Under the pieces are notes generated by a model, which made no database searches, was not told the DNA's origin, and worked only from the letters and a program-made list of their open reading frames with translations. A stretch of DNA of 60,329 nucleotides from Bacteroidia bacterium (GTDB lineage: Bacteria; Bacteroidota; Bacteroidia; Flavobacteriales_D; Crocinitomicaceae), in contig JAUICI010000004.1 in NCBI GenBank assembly GCA_030427935.1, forward strand, positions 1 through 60,329, in the 5' to 3' direction. Positions 26,842-35,803 of the stretch are shown piece after piece; within the stretch, counting starts at the first letter, position 1, and each line of letters opens with the position of its first letter. A program made the position numbers and the translations under genes.

Positions 26842-27729
26842 GTGAAAATACTCATTTATTTACTACTAATTTTTACTGTTTCTCTTAGTTATTCTCAAGA
26901 GGAATCGGAAAAGAAAAAAAAGCCAAAAAATAGATGGCAACAAAGATATTCTGGCGGTAAAGGAACCTTCTTTTTACGATATGGCTGGAACCGCTCTTGG
27001 TATACCAAAAGTGATCTTTCTGTCTGGGGCCCAGGATATGCATTTACAGTGAAAAATGCTGTCGGCAAAGATGCTCCTGCCAAGTTTTCTTTTTCAAAGT
27101 ATTTTTCGCCAAAAACCTGGTCCATCCCACAATTCTCTACGAAACTTGGGTATTATTTTGCTGACAATTGGGCCGTATCCATTGGTTGGGATCACATGAA
27201 ATATGTTTTGGAAGAAGGCACTTATCGGTTTTCAGCATATGTAGTCTCCACCGTTTATAAAGATTGGGCTGGTGTTTATGACGATACACCAGTTGAAACC
27301 GAATACGAATATTTCCACTATGAAAATTCTGATGGGCTGAATTATGCGCGAGTAGAAATTCATCGGGCCGACCAATGGTGGAGGCAAAAGAAAGGCATCA
27401 TTGCTTTTAATACTTTGTTCGGAATCTCGACAGGAATGGTAATCACAAGAAATGACTTTGGAATTGGGGAATTACCTCACAAAAATAGATTTGCTGTTTC
27501 TGGTTGGGGCTTATCCGCACACCTAGGGATTCGGATCGATTTTATCAATTTCATTTTTCTTCAATACAATTTTGGAGGGGGATTGATACATCTTCCCAAA
27601 GTAAATACATACGACGACGAGCCACATTATGCTCGACAAGTATTTCTATATGGTGAAATGGATTTTGCTTTTGGTGCTTTTTGGTATATCACCAAAATCA
27701 ACCGTGTCCCGGCAAAACATATTCGATAG
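26842..27729 (+). CDS. Secreted protein, probable outer-membrane barrel
   Basis: The 295-residue product starts at GTG 26842, since no ATG fits and this start gives a clean signal peptide (cut after SLSYSQ, near residue 19). The -7-like TATATTCG at 26830-26837 supports it. The mature part is rich in Trp and Tyr in alternating strands (TKLGYYFADNWAVSIGWDHM, HLGIRIDFINFIFLQYNFGG), as expected for a barrel. Some resemblance in layout to the 20890 product, but homology is not clear. Its last 32 bases overlap the convergent LD-carboxypeptidase gene. Confidence 0.78.
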   Translation: MKILIYLLLIFTVSLSYSQEESEKKKKPKNRWQQRYSGGKGTFFLRYGWNRSWYTKSDLSVWGPGYAFTVKNAVGKDAPAKFSFSKYFSPKTWSIPQFSTKLGYYFADNWAVSIGWDHMKYVLEEGTYRFSAYVVSTVYKDWAGVYDDTPVETEYEYFHYENSDGLNYARVEIHRADQWWRQKKGIIAFNTLFGISTGMVITRNDFGIGELPHKNRFAVSGWGLSAHLGIRIDFINFIFLQYNFGGGLIHLPKVNTYDDEPHYARQVFLYGEMDFAFGAFWYITKINRVPAKHIR

Positions 27730-28606
27730 TCGCATTCTTATCTGTGACTTCCATCTTATATTTTCCTGACATAACCACAGTCCAATTATCATCTTGATGA
27801 CCTGCAGGAAACTTAAAGAACACCGGAATATCTCTGTGTTCAACGAATTTTAAAATCATCTGTTCTAATGATTCCGGAAAGGGAGTTTCATCTTGCTTGA
27901 TATCCGTAAAAGAACCGATAATTAATCCTGAAATCTCATCAAAAACACCTGCGTGTTTTAGTGCCCAAAGCATGCGATCTACAGAATAATAATACTCTCC
28001 TACTTCTTCTAGAAAAAGAATATTATCCTTGAATTGAATATTAAACTTTGTACCGATCAAATTATGAACAATGGAAAGATTTCCTCCTACCATTTTACCT
28101 TCTGCTTTTCCAGGCTTATTATAATTTGTTCCGTCTACTGCGTAGCTAGGTGGTGCATTAAAAAGAGAGTTTTTTAAACTGTCCATGGCAAATTGTGTAT
28201 TCGTTTTATAATTAATCGGCATGGTTCCATGCAGCGATTCGATGTCTAACTGGTGAAGTCTATTATGAATGGTTGTAATATCGCTATATCCAATAATCCA
28301 CTTTGGGTTTTCAATGAACCGTTCCCAATTCAAATCATCTATGATTCGTGTACTTCCGTATCCTCCTCTTGCACAAAATATGGCTCTTATTTCCGGATCG
28401 TCCAATGCTTCCTGAAACGTATTTCTGCGCATTTCATCCTTCCCCGCAAATCTACCCCATCGACTTCTGGAATTCATGGACAAGATTGGCTTCAAACCCC
28501 AATTTTCAAGAAGTTCCATCGGCCAAAACAGAACATTTTCATCAATCGTTCCTGCTGGAGAAACTAAAATGACCTTATCACCTGTTTTTAAACTTTCTGG
28601 TCTCAT
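27698..28606 (-). CDS. LD-carboxypeptidase (peptidase S66)
   Basis: The family removes the terminal D-alanine from tetrapeptides during peptidoglycan recycling, in the cytoplasm. The 302-residue protein has the N-terminal KVILVSPAG, ARGGYGSTRII, the nucleophile elbow GYSDIT (Ser near 107), FLEEVGE (Glu near 199) and the catalytic His in AGHQDD (near 268), so the Ser-Glu-His triad is present. No signal peptide. Divergent from metG; convergent overlap with the preceding gene. Confidence 0.95.
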   Translation of the reverse strand: MRPESLKTGDKVILVSPAGTIDENVLFWPMELLENWGLKPILSMNSRSRWGRFAGKDEMRRNTFQEALDDPEIRAIFCARGGYGSTRIIDDLNWERFIENPKWIIGYSDITTIHNRLHQLDIESLHGTMPINYKTNTQFAMDSLKNSLFNAPPSYAVDGTNYNKPGKAEGKMVGGNLSIVHNLIGTKFNIQFKDNILFLEEVGEYYYSVDRMLWALKHAGVFDEISGLIIGSFTDIKQDETPFPESLEQMILKFVEHRDIPVFFKFPAGHQDDNWTVVMSGKYKMEVTDKNATIEYVLPGHG

Positions 28607-28671
28607 AGAATTCCGAAGCCTAAAAATAGCCTAAAAATCAATACAAACAGCAATTTATCTCAGTCATTTAA

Positions 28672-28679
28672 TATCTTTG
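28672..28679 (+). promoter_or_regulatory. Candidate -7 element of metG
   Basis: TATCTTTG matches TAnnTTTG, 17 bases before the metG ATG. The upstream TTTG is not obvious. Confidence 0.55.
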
Positions 28680-28696
28680 TCGCCAAAATTCGATTT

Positions 28697-30748
28697 ATGA
28701 GCAAAAAGTTCACCATCACAGCAGCACTTCCTTATGCCAATGGACCTCTTCATTTAGGTCACGTTGCGGGAGTCTATCTTCCGGCAGATATCTTCAACCG
28801 ATTTGCGAAAATGATGGGAGATGATGTACTTTTTGTTTGTGGATCTGATGAGCATGGAGCTGCAATAACCTTGAGAGCGAAAAAAGAAGGTATTTCCCCT
28901 CAAGAGATTGTAGACAAATACCATGAAGTCATCAAAAATGCCTTTGAAAATTTTCAAATCGAGTTTGATATTTTCCACAGAACTTCGGCTCCAATTCACC
29001 ATGAAACAGCTAGCGAATGGTTTTCCAAATTGGAAGCAAATGGCAAGTTTACCAAACAGGTTTCAGAACAATATTTCGACGAAGAACACCAGCAGTTTTT
29101 GGCCGACAGATATATCACAGGTGAATGCCCAAAATGCCATAATCCATCTGCTTATGGTGATCAATGCGAAAAATGTGGAAGTAGTTTAAGTCCAACTGAA
29201 CTGATTCATCCAAAGTCTACATTGAGTGGTGCAACTCCAATTTTAAAAGAAACGACTCACTGGTATTTACCAATGGATCAACACGAAGATTGGTTGAAAG
29301 ATTGGATTAAAGACGGAAAATTAGATGGAGTTCAACAACATGATCCAAAAAACTGGAGAAATCAAGTGGTGGGTCAGTGTATGAGTTGGATCGATGGTGG
29401 ATTACAACCAAGAGCCATGACGAGAGACTTGGACTGGGGTGTGAAAGTGCCAATCGAAGGAGGAGAAGGAAAAGTATTGTATGTCTGGTTGGATGCGCCT
29501 ATTGGTTATGTTTCAGCTACGAAACAATGGTGTTTGGACAATAATAAAAACTGGGAAGACTATTGGACAGGTGATCGCGAATTGGTTCATTTCATTGGAA
29601 AAGATAATATCGTTTTTCACTGTGTCATTTTCCCAATTTTGTTGAAAGAATACGGTGGTTTAGTGCTCCCAAATAATGTCCCTGCTTCGGAATTCTTAAA
29701 TCTGGAAGGAGACAAATTTTCGACTTCAAGAAACTGGGCAGTTTGGTTGCATGAATACATTCAAGATCATCCTGAAAAAGTGGATGAATTAAAATATACT
29801 TTAACGGCTATTGCTCCAGAAAGCAAAGACAGCGAGTTTACATGGAAAGAATTCCAAGCTAGAGTCAATAACGAATTGGCTGATATTTTAGGGAATTTCG
29901 TGAATCGAGCACTTGTGCTGACAAACAAATACTACGAGGGAGCCATTCCAGAAAGAGGTGAATTAACAGCGGAAGATCAAGCGCTATTGGACACCATCAA
30001 GTCGACCAAAGAAAAAGTAGAAAACTTGATGTACCGCTTCAAGATTCGAGAAGCCCAAGCTGAAGTGATGAATTTGGCCAGAGCTGGTAACAAATACTTA
30101 GCGGATAATGAGCCTTGGAAATTGGTAAAAGAAGACCCGAAAAGAGTCGAAACCATTATGAATTTGGCTGTAGAAGTTACGGCTAATTTGTCTGTTTTGC
30201 TGTTTCCTTTCTTGCCAAAGTCAGCCAATAAAATTGCTGGTTTCTTGAACATCGATAATCAAGAATGGGCGAAAGTTGGTCAGGAAAATCTAGTTTCAGC
30301 TGGAAACAAAATCAATAAACCTGAAATTCTATTCCAAAAAATTGATGAAGACTTTGTAGAAGCTGAATTGGCCAAATTGGAAGCATCCAAGGAGGTCGAA
30401 TTAAATTACGACCCTGTAAAAGATGAAATTAGTTTCGATGATTTTGTAAAAATGGATATCCGAATTGGAGAAATCGTTGCGGCAGAGAAAGTGAAAAAAG
30501 CCAACAAATTGCTACAACTCCAAGTGGATCTTGGTTTCGAAACTAGAACCATCGTTTCAGGCATTGCAGAACACTACAAACCGGAAGACATCATAGGCAA
30601 AAAAGTAACGGTTCTTCTGAATCTTGCCCCAAGAAAAATCAGAGGAGTTGAATCCAATGGAATGATCTTAATGTCAGAAAACCCTGACGGTGAACTATCC
30701 TTCGTTTCCCCAGAAAAAGACATGGTGAACGGAGCGGGGGTGAGATAA
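28697..30748 (+). CDS. metG: Methionyl-tRNA synthetase
   Basis: MetG charges tRNA-Met. The 683-residue protein has the class I HIGH motif as HLGH (19-22), a zinc-binding knuckle CPKC...CEKC near 144-160, the KMSKS motif as KFSTS (near 339), an anticodon-binding helical domain and a C-terminal EMAP/Trbp111 tRNA-binding domain (about 575-683, MDIRIGEIVAAEKV, NLAPRKIRG). This long dimeric form is normal for Bacteroidota. The stop directly abuts the left array of element 2. Confidence 0.98.
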   Translation: MSKKFTITAALPYANGPLHLGHVAGVYLPADIFNRFAKMMGDDVLFVCGSDEHGAAITLRAKKEGISPQEIVDKYHEVIKNAFENFQIEFDIFHRTSAPIHHETASEWFSKLEANGKFTKQVSEQYFDEEHQQFLADRYITGECPKCHNPSAYGDQCEKCGSSLSPTELIHPKSTLSGATPILKETTHWYLPMDQHEDWLKDWIKDGKLDGVQQHDPKNWRNQVVGQCMSWIDGGLQPRAMTRDLDWGVKVPIEGGEGKVLYVWLDAPIGYVSATKQWCLDNNKNWEDYWTGDRELVHFIGKDNIVFHCVIFPILLKEYGGLVLPNNVPASEFLNLEGDKFSTSRNWAVWLHEYIQDHPEKVDELKYTLTAIAPESKDSEFTWKEFQARVNNELADILGNFVNRALVLTNKYYEGAIPERGELTAEDQALLDTIKSTKEKVENLMYRFKIREAQAEVMNLARAGNKYLADNEPWKLVKEDPKRVETIMNLAVEVTANLSVLLFPFLPKSANKIAGFLNIDNQEWAKVGQENLVSAGNKINKPEILFQKIDEDFVEAELAKLEASKEVELNYDPVKDEISFDDFVKMDIRIGEIVAAEKVKKANKLLQLQVDLGFETRTIVSGIAEHYKPEDIIGKKVTVLLNLAPRKIRGVESNGMILMSENPDGELSFVSPEKDMVNGAGVR

Positions 30749-31216
30749 TATGTTGATTTATTTATGTGCTAATATGCTAATTAAATAGCCCTCGTATTTT
30801 TCTTGGTTGAATAAATTATTTTGTTTAGCACTTTTTGAATTGAATTCAATTTTTCTAATAATTCCTCATCAAAAGGGTAATCTTTAGCATACTTACATAA
30901 TCTCAACCAATACTCAGTTTCATCAGCTTCTTTAGCAGATATTTTCAGCTTATGTATGAAGTCGTTCCGACTTTCTGCTGATTGAGATTCATGGACATTT
31001 GCCCCAATAGAAGTTCCAGATTTCAATAATTGATTGGCTATTACGAATTTTCTCTTAGTCTCAAGATCTTCAGTAAATTCAATAATATCTAAGGCAAAGG
31101 AAAAAGTAAGATCTTTAATAAGATTATCTGATTTCATTATATTGATTTAGTGGTTGGTTCGAAAATACAAAAATTTTCAAATCAGCACATCAAACCATTA
31201 AAAAATCAGCATATCA
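30749..31216. mobile_element. Four-helix-bundle element 2 with inverted word arrays
   Basis: Left array at 30749-30783: words ATGTTGATTT, ATGTGCTAAT, ATGCTAATTA, starting at the base after the metG stop. Right array at 31178-31216: AATCAGCACAT and AATCAGCATATCA, roughly the reverse complement of the left words and including the TCA that is the rluB stop. One minus-strand IVP-family gene lies between. Same plan as element 1 with different words. Mobility is inferred. Confidence 0.6.
30781..31137 (-). CDS. Four-helix-bundle protein (23S rRNA IVP family)
   Basis: The 118-residue protein belongs to the same family as the 26048 product but to another subgroup: SFALDIIEFTEDLETKRK, QLLKSGTSIGANVHESQSAES and KEADETEYWLRL are typical. 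The two proteins share only the family pattern, so this is not a recent duplication of element 1. Function unknown. It sits between the convergent ends of metG and rluB, and its stop lies within the left array. Confidence 0.92.
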   Translation of the reverse strand: MKSDNLIKDLTFSFALDIIEFTEDLETKRKFVIANQLLKSGTSIGANVHESQSAESRNDFIHKLKISAKEADETEYWLRLCKYAKDYPFDEELLEKLNSIQKVLNKIIYSTKKNTRAI

Positions 31217-32092
31217 CTTAAGCTTCCTACTCATTCTCAAGAAAGAAATTTCCTTTTCAGTTAATGGTCTCCAGTAGGATCTTGGAAGATCTTTTTTGGT
31301 TAATCCAGCATAGGAAACACGATCGATCTTTTTGATATCGTAGCCTAATGCTTTAAAGATTCTTGAAACCACATCTTTCTTATTGGTTCGAAGTTCGATA
31401 CCGACTTCTTTTCCATCACCTTCTATGATTTCGGCACCATCCGCCCAAACTTTTCCATCTTCCAATTCAATTCCCGTTCGGATATGCTCCAAATGTTCCG
31501 CTGTAATGGGCTTTGTCAAACTAACCTGGAAAATCTTGGTAATCTGGTATTTTGGATGCGACATTTTCTTTTGAAGATCCGAATCATTTGTAAAAAGCAA
31601 TAATCCGGTTGCATTTCGATCCAATTTGTCGATTGGATAAATCGGTTCCTTACATGCATTCTGAACCAATTTGAATACATTTTTTTCTCTGGAAGAAGTG
31701 GTTACGGCATATCCCTTTGGCTTATTCAACAAGATATATCTTTTGGTATCTGGGGAAATCGTTTCGCCATCATACTGAACTTTATCGCCCGGTTTTACAC
31801 GAAATCCTAATTCAGTAACAACCTCATCATTGACTTTTACAATCCCCGTTTTGATTAGTACATCCGCCTCTCTTCGCGAACAAATACCCGCATTCGACAA
31901 ATACTTGTTTAATCTGACTTCCTCGCTCATCGAAGGCACAGGATCTCCTTTTTTCTCTCTCTTCAGTTTGTCCTTGTAAGCATTGAATTTGATCTTCTTT
32001 TTATGCAAAGGCTTCTTCCCTCTTGAAGAACCTCCTCCACTTCTAGAACTATTCGAATTGCTTTTCTTAGGACCTTTTCTACTCGACCTCAT
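31214..32092 (-). CDS. Pseudouridine synthase, RsuA/RluB/E/F family
   Basis: The enzyme converts a specific uridine in ribosomal RNA to pseudouridine. A basic, low-complexity Ser/Gly/Lys/Arg N-terminus (about 45 residues, common in Bacteroidota RluB) precedes an S4 RNA-binding domain (RLNKYLSNAGICSRREAD) and the catalytic domain (IDKLDRNATGLLLFTND with the catalytic Asp near 158). TTG and GTG codons lie just upstream, but ATG 32092 is preferred. The rRNA position cannot be told from sequence alone; RluB-type is likeliest. Confidence 0.92.
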   Translation of the reverse strand: MRSSRKGPKKSNSNSSRSGGGSSRGKKPLHKKKIKFNAYKDKLKREKKGDPVPSMSEEVRLNKYLSNAGICSRREADVLIKTGIVKVNDEVVTELGFRVKPGDKVQYDGETISPDTKRYILLNKPKGYAVTTSSREKNVFKLVQNACKEPIYPIDKLDRNATGLLLFTNDSDLQKKMSHPKYQITKIFQVSLTKPITAEHLEHIRTGIELEDGKVWADGAEIIEGDGKEVGIELRTNKKDVVSRIFKALGYDIKKIDRVSYAGLTKKDLPRSYWRPLTEKEISFLRMSRKLK

Positions 32093-32150
32093 CACCAAAA
32101 TTTTGACAAAGGTCGGGGTTTAATTTGGATTGCGCAATCTTTACCACAAA

Positions 32151-32228
32151 ACCTCCCCGCCCTCTGCGAAAACTCTCCGTCTCTGCGTTTCCCCCTCCAC
32201 TCCTCCACCATAAAACCATTCACCCCTC
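32151..32228 (+). repeat. 78-bp direct repeat, copy A
   Basis: Matches 32981-33058 at 73 of 78 positions in the same orientation, 830 bases away. Internally it iterates CTCTGCG/CTCCGTCTCTGCG words and a CACTCCTCCACCA stretch. It lies between the rluB start and the porin-like gene. Confidence 0.92.
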
Positions 32229-32281
32229 AACCAAACCTCAACTCCAATAACTACGTTAACTTTACTAATCAACACAACCTA

Positions 32282-33043
32282 ATGAAACAAATAAGCCTGA
32301 TTCTAATATTGCTTTTTGCAAACCTTTCTTTTTCACAGGAGAAAATTCCTGAATCCCATATTTATAGCCAAATAATTAATGAAGTTCAAGTAAGTGGTAA
32401 TTTCTCAGCGGTTATTAATTCAAATACAAGAAACAAATTTGGAGGTGGAATTGGAATTTTTCATGTCTTTTTTGAGCCTGCTTTGGCTAATATCGTTGTC
32501 GGACTAGAATATAATTTTACCAGTCAGTATTGTGAGTCCATTAGGTACGATTCGGATCCCAAGACAACCTATACAAACGTCAATATCCGTATGCATAATT
32601 TTTCCCTTCCCTTATTGGTTCGATTTTGTGTGGGTAAAAAAACCAAAGCTTTATTCGAATTCGGTGGCTTTCTGGAAGCTTCTATAGCGAAAGGTTTTGG
32701 TGACTCCTATACCTGGAATTTAAGTGGAATACCATCTTCAAAAGGAAATGAATACGGTTTAAGTACAGGGTTAAATGGCGGTCTGCAAGCCGCAGTTGGC
32801 TTCAAGATCAGACTAAATAAAACTTTAGAAATGCCTTTTTTGCTTACCTATCGACATGGGTTTAGAAAATTTGCCTACGATTTCCAAAACCAATACCTAA
32901 AACTAGCAATCGGTCTCAACTGGGCAAGAAAATACGAGCCTGAAGTGAAGTGGTCACTATTGATACCACAAAGACACTTAACCTCCCCGACCTCTGCGAT
33001 AACTCTGCGTCTCTGCGTTTCCCCCTTCACTCATCCACCATAA
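32282..33043 (+). CDS. Outer-membrane beta-barrel protein with repeat-derived C-terminus
   Basis: The 253-residue product has a signal peptide (MKQISLILILLFANLSFSQ) and alternating aromatic strands (GIFHVFFEPALANIVVGLEY, MHNFSLPLLVRFCVG, LKLAIGLNWARKY) typical of small porin-like barrels. A barrel should end with the strand LKLAIGLNWARKY near 220; the remaining ~30 residues (from about base 32950, PTSAITLRLCVSPFTHPP) are encoded by copy B of the 78-bp repeat. The tail is therefore probably foreign. Function unknown. Confidence 0.78.
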   Translation: MKQISLILILLFANLSFSQEKIPESHIYSQIINEVQVSGNFSAVINSNTRNKFGGGIGIFHVFFEPALANIVVGLEYNFTSQYCESIRYDSDPKTTYTNVNIRMHNFSLPLLVRFCVGKKTKALFEFGGFLEASIAKGFGDSYTWNLSGIPSSKGNEYGLSTGLNGGLQAAVGFKIRLNKTLEMPFLLTYRHGFRKFAYDFQNQYLKLAIGLNWARKYEPEVKWSLLIPQRHLTSPTSAITLRLCVSPFTHPP

Positions 33044-33058
33044 AACCATTCACCCCTC
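32981..33058 (+). repeat. 78-bp direct repeat, copy B
   Basis: Five mismatches to copy A in 78 bases. It overlaps the last ~63 bases of the barrel gene and carries its stop codon. Upstream words CCACAAAGACACTTAA extend the array. Confidence 0.92.
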
Positions 33059-33148
33059 CCCCCTCCACCTCTTTCCATACCCCACCGTGAATAAATATAT
33101 CTTTCTCGCGTTAGTATAAAGAGCACTAATCTTAACTTAATCGGTTGG

Positions 33149-35794
33149 ATGTATCGTAGAATTCTAAATATCACACTCAAAGTACTGGGCTGGATCGGCT
33201 TAAGTCTGCTGACCTTATTCACAGCAGCAACCGTTTTGGTTTATTTTTTCGAAGATGATATCAAACAATATGCGGTTCAAAGGTTGAATAAACAGCTGAA
33301 TGCTAAAGTTCGCGTGCATTCCATAGAATTATCTCTTTGGGATAAATTCCCTTATGCTTGCTTAAATTTCAAAGGTGTTTTGATTAATGATGCCCATCTA
33401 GACTCAAAATTAAACACTTCAGATACGCTGCTCTATGCAGAGAATATGTACCTACAGTTTTCGGTTTGGGATCTTTGGGACGGGGACTACAAAGTGAAAA
33501 AAATAGAATCCATCAATGGTTTCCTAAACCTAAAAATCAATAAAGAAGGTCAAGCCAATTTTCATTTTTTAAAACCTTCTGAAGACACTACAGATACTGA
33601 ATTTGATTTCGATCTGGAAAGCGTCAAACTGCTTAATTTTAGATTTCAATTTCATAGCAAAGAAACCGGACATTATGAAAACATATTTGTAGACAAACTT
33701 GTCGCTGAAGGTAATTTCAATGAGAAGGAATACGATGTGGTTTCCAAAGTTTCGGGTAAGGTAAATCAACTAGCTACAGGGAATATCGGATTCATTCAAA
33801 ATCGGAATTTTAGTGCAGATGTGCATCTACATGTAGAAGATAATTCGAAGTTTTACTTAAAGGAAAGTAAACTGCGAGTGGAAGAAATGGACTTCGATGT
33901 AGACGGTAAACTCTCCAAGGACTCCATTGATCTCGATATCAAAGGTGACGACATCACTTTCCAAGAATTTGTGAACTCGTTTTCGGGGCAAATCTTTAAC
34001 GATATGTACGAATATCAGGCCGATGGTATCGTTGATTTTGACTTTTCAATTGATGGAGCCTATGCCGATTTAAATATCGCTTCTAATTTTCAAATCGAAG
34101 CCGGGCAGATTTACGAACCGAGCAATCAAATTCAAGTATCTGATATCCAATTGAAAGGTCAATATGCGCGAAATGCCAAAGGTGAAATCCTAGATCTGAA
34201 AGCATTCGATTTAAAAATCTTCAATGGTTTTCTGAAAGGAAACGCCAAAATTCAAAACTTGAAAAATCCTTCGATCGATCTAAAGGCAAAAGGAAATTTA
34301 GATCTTTCAGCCGTTGGAAAAATCTTCCATTTTGATGGTATTGAAAATCCTAGTGGGTCGGTTGCCTTATCAACTACAATCAATATCAAAGACGGCAAAA
34401 ACCTCAAAAATATCAAAGGGAATTTCGATTTGAACAATGTTGGACTGAAGTTCCAAGGAAAACAAATTCAGAATCTAACTGGAAAACTAGCAGTGAACAA
34501 TGACAATATCGCTCTGAAGGATTTTAGTTTGCTCTTTGGTAAATCAGATTTAGCCTTAAGCGGAGCTCTGAAAAACTTTCGAAAATACATCAACAAAAAG
34601 GGAACTCTGAATCTGATAGCTTCTGTTCGAAGTAAATACATCAACTTAGATGATTTTACTTTTAAGAACGACAACTACAGTTCGCAAACGGGGATTTTGC
34701 CAGAAAAAGTCAATCTAAATGTGGATCTTCGTTGTGATCGATTCGACTATTATTCGCATACGATTTCAAGTATCTCATTAGCAGCAAAAATGCTCAATCG
34801 TAGGTTGATTGTTTCAAATCTTAAATGCAAAGCTTATGGAGGTTCTATCTCAGGAAAAATTGATTTTGATAATCGAAACAGCCCGAATTCGCTTTTAGAT
34901 ATCACCACAAATCTTAGAGGAATCAATATTAAAGAGGTCTTTAAAGACTGGAATAATTTTGATCAGAAAACTATTGTGCATCAAAATATTAAAGGGACGT
35001 CAAATATTAAGGCTCACCTACTGATTCCTTTTAACCAAGCTCAAAATCTGGTAAAAGATCAAATCTATGCTCAGGTAAACTTTGATATTGCAAATGGGGA
35101 ATTAAACAATCTAGCCGCCATGAAGAGCATTACAGCAAGTATGCGCGAAAACAAAATGATTCGTTTATTCTTGAAAAAACATATTGGTCCACTCGAACAG
35201 AAATTATTGAATCTTAAGTTTGATCGCTTAGAAAACACGATCGTTATCAAGGATTCAAGAATTCAAATTCCTAAGATGCAGATTAAAACGAACGCCTTTG
35301 ATATCAATGTGGCTGGTGTTCATAGTTTCACAAATGAAATCGACTATACCTTCGACTTCCGCTTCAGAGAACTAAAAACAAAAGCCGAATACACCGAATT
35401 TGGTAAAATTGAAGACGATGGAACAGGTTTTAGAGTGTTCCTGAAAATGTACGGTACGGTTGATAACCCAATAATTGAATGGGATAAAGCTTCCAAAAAG
35501 GAAAAAATGAAGGCGGATCTCGCCCAAGAAAAGGAAGATCTAAAATCCATGCTCAAAAGAGACTTTGGTCTATTCAAGAAAGACACAACGGTGAAATCTT
35601 ATGAAATTGAAAAGAGAGAAGAGGAATTCATGATGTATGATGGGGAATTCGACAAAAAAGGAGAACCCAACCTCATTGCTCCAGACACCGTTAAAAACAA
35701 CAAGAAAAAGAAGAAAAAAATCAACTCCTTCTTCAATAAAATCAAAGAAGAAAATAAGAAAGAAGAAAAATTTGAGTTTGATATAGAGAATTAA
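33149..35794 (+). CDS. AsmA-like C-terminal domain membrane protein
   Basis: The 881-residue product has one N-terminal membrane helix (about 10-34), then a long beta-rich region as in AsmA/TamB-type proteins, with repeated GxLxx-type strands and VAGVHSFTNEIDYTFDFRFRELKT near 710-735, and ends with a Lys/Glu-rich tail (about 820-881). Relatives bridge the envelope and are linked to lipid transport and outer-membrane homeostasis. The start follows an AT-rich leader; the histidine kinase begins 10 bases after the stop, suggesting an operon. Confidence 0.85.
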   Translation: MYRRILNITLKVLGWIGLSLLTLFTAATVLVYFFEDDIKQYAVQRLNKQLNAKVRVHSIELSLWDKFPYACLNFKGVLINDAHLDSKLNTSDTLLYAENMYLQFSVWDLWDGDYKVKKIESINGFLNLKINKEGQANFHFLKPSEDTTDTEFDFDLESVKLLNFRFQFHSKETGHYENIFVDKLVAEGNFNEKEYDVVSKVSGKVNQLATGNIGFIQNRNFSADVHLHVEDNSKFYLKESKLRVEEMDFDVDGKLSKDSIDLDIKGDDITFQEFVNSFSGQIFNDMYEYQADGIVDFDFSIDGAYADLNIASNFQIEAGQIYEPSNQIQVSDIQLKGQYARNAKGEILDLKAFDLKIFNGFLKGNAKIQNLKNPSIDLKAKGNLDLSAVGKIFHFDGIENPSGSVALSTTINIKDGKNLKNIKGNFDLNNVGLKFQGKQIQNLTGKLAVNNDNIALKDFSLLFGKSDLALSGALKNFRKYINKKGTLNLIASVRSKYINLDDFTFKNDNYSSQTGILPEKVNLNVDLRCDRFDYYSHTISSISLAAKMLNRRLIVSNLKCKAYGGSISGKIDFDNRNSPNSLLDITTNLRGINIKEVFKDWNNFDQKTIVHQNIKGTSNIKAHLLIPFNQAQNLVKDQIYAQVNFDIANGELNNLAAMKSITASMRENKMIRLFLKKHIGPLEQKLLNLKFDRLENTIVIKDSRIQIPKMQIKTNAFDINVAGVHSFTNEIDYTFDFRFRELKTKAEYTEFGKIEDDGTGFRVFLKMYGTVDNPIIEWDKASKKEKMKADLAQEKEDLKSMLKRDFGLFKKDTTVKSYEIEKREEEFMMYDGEFDKKGEPNLIAPDTVKNNKKKKKKINSFFNKIKEENKKEEKFEFDIEN

Positions 35795-35803
35795 TCCAGG
35801 TTA

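Noticed and set aside
32981-33222. Minus-strand frame rich in Gly/Arg at 33031-33222
   Set aside because: It is an antisense reading of the CT-rich repeat and of the AsmA gene start.
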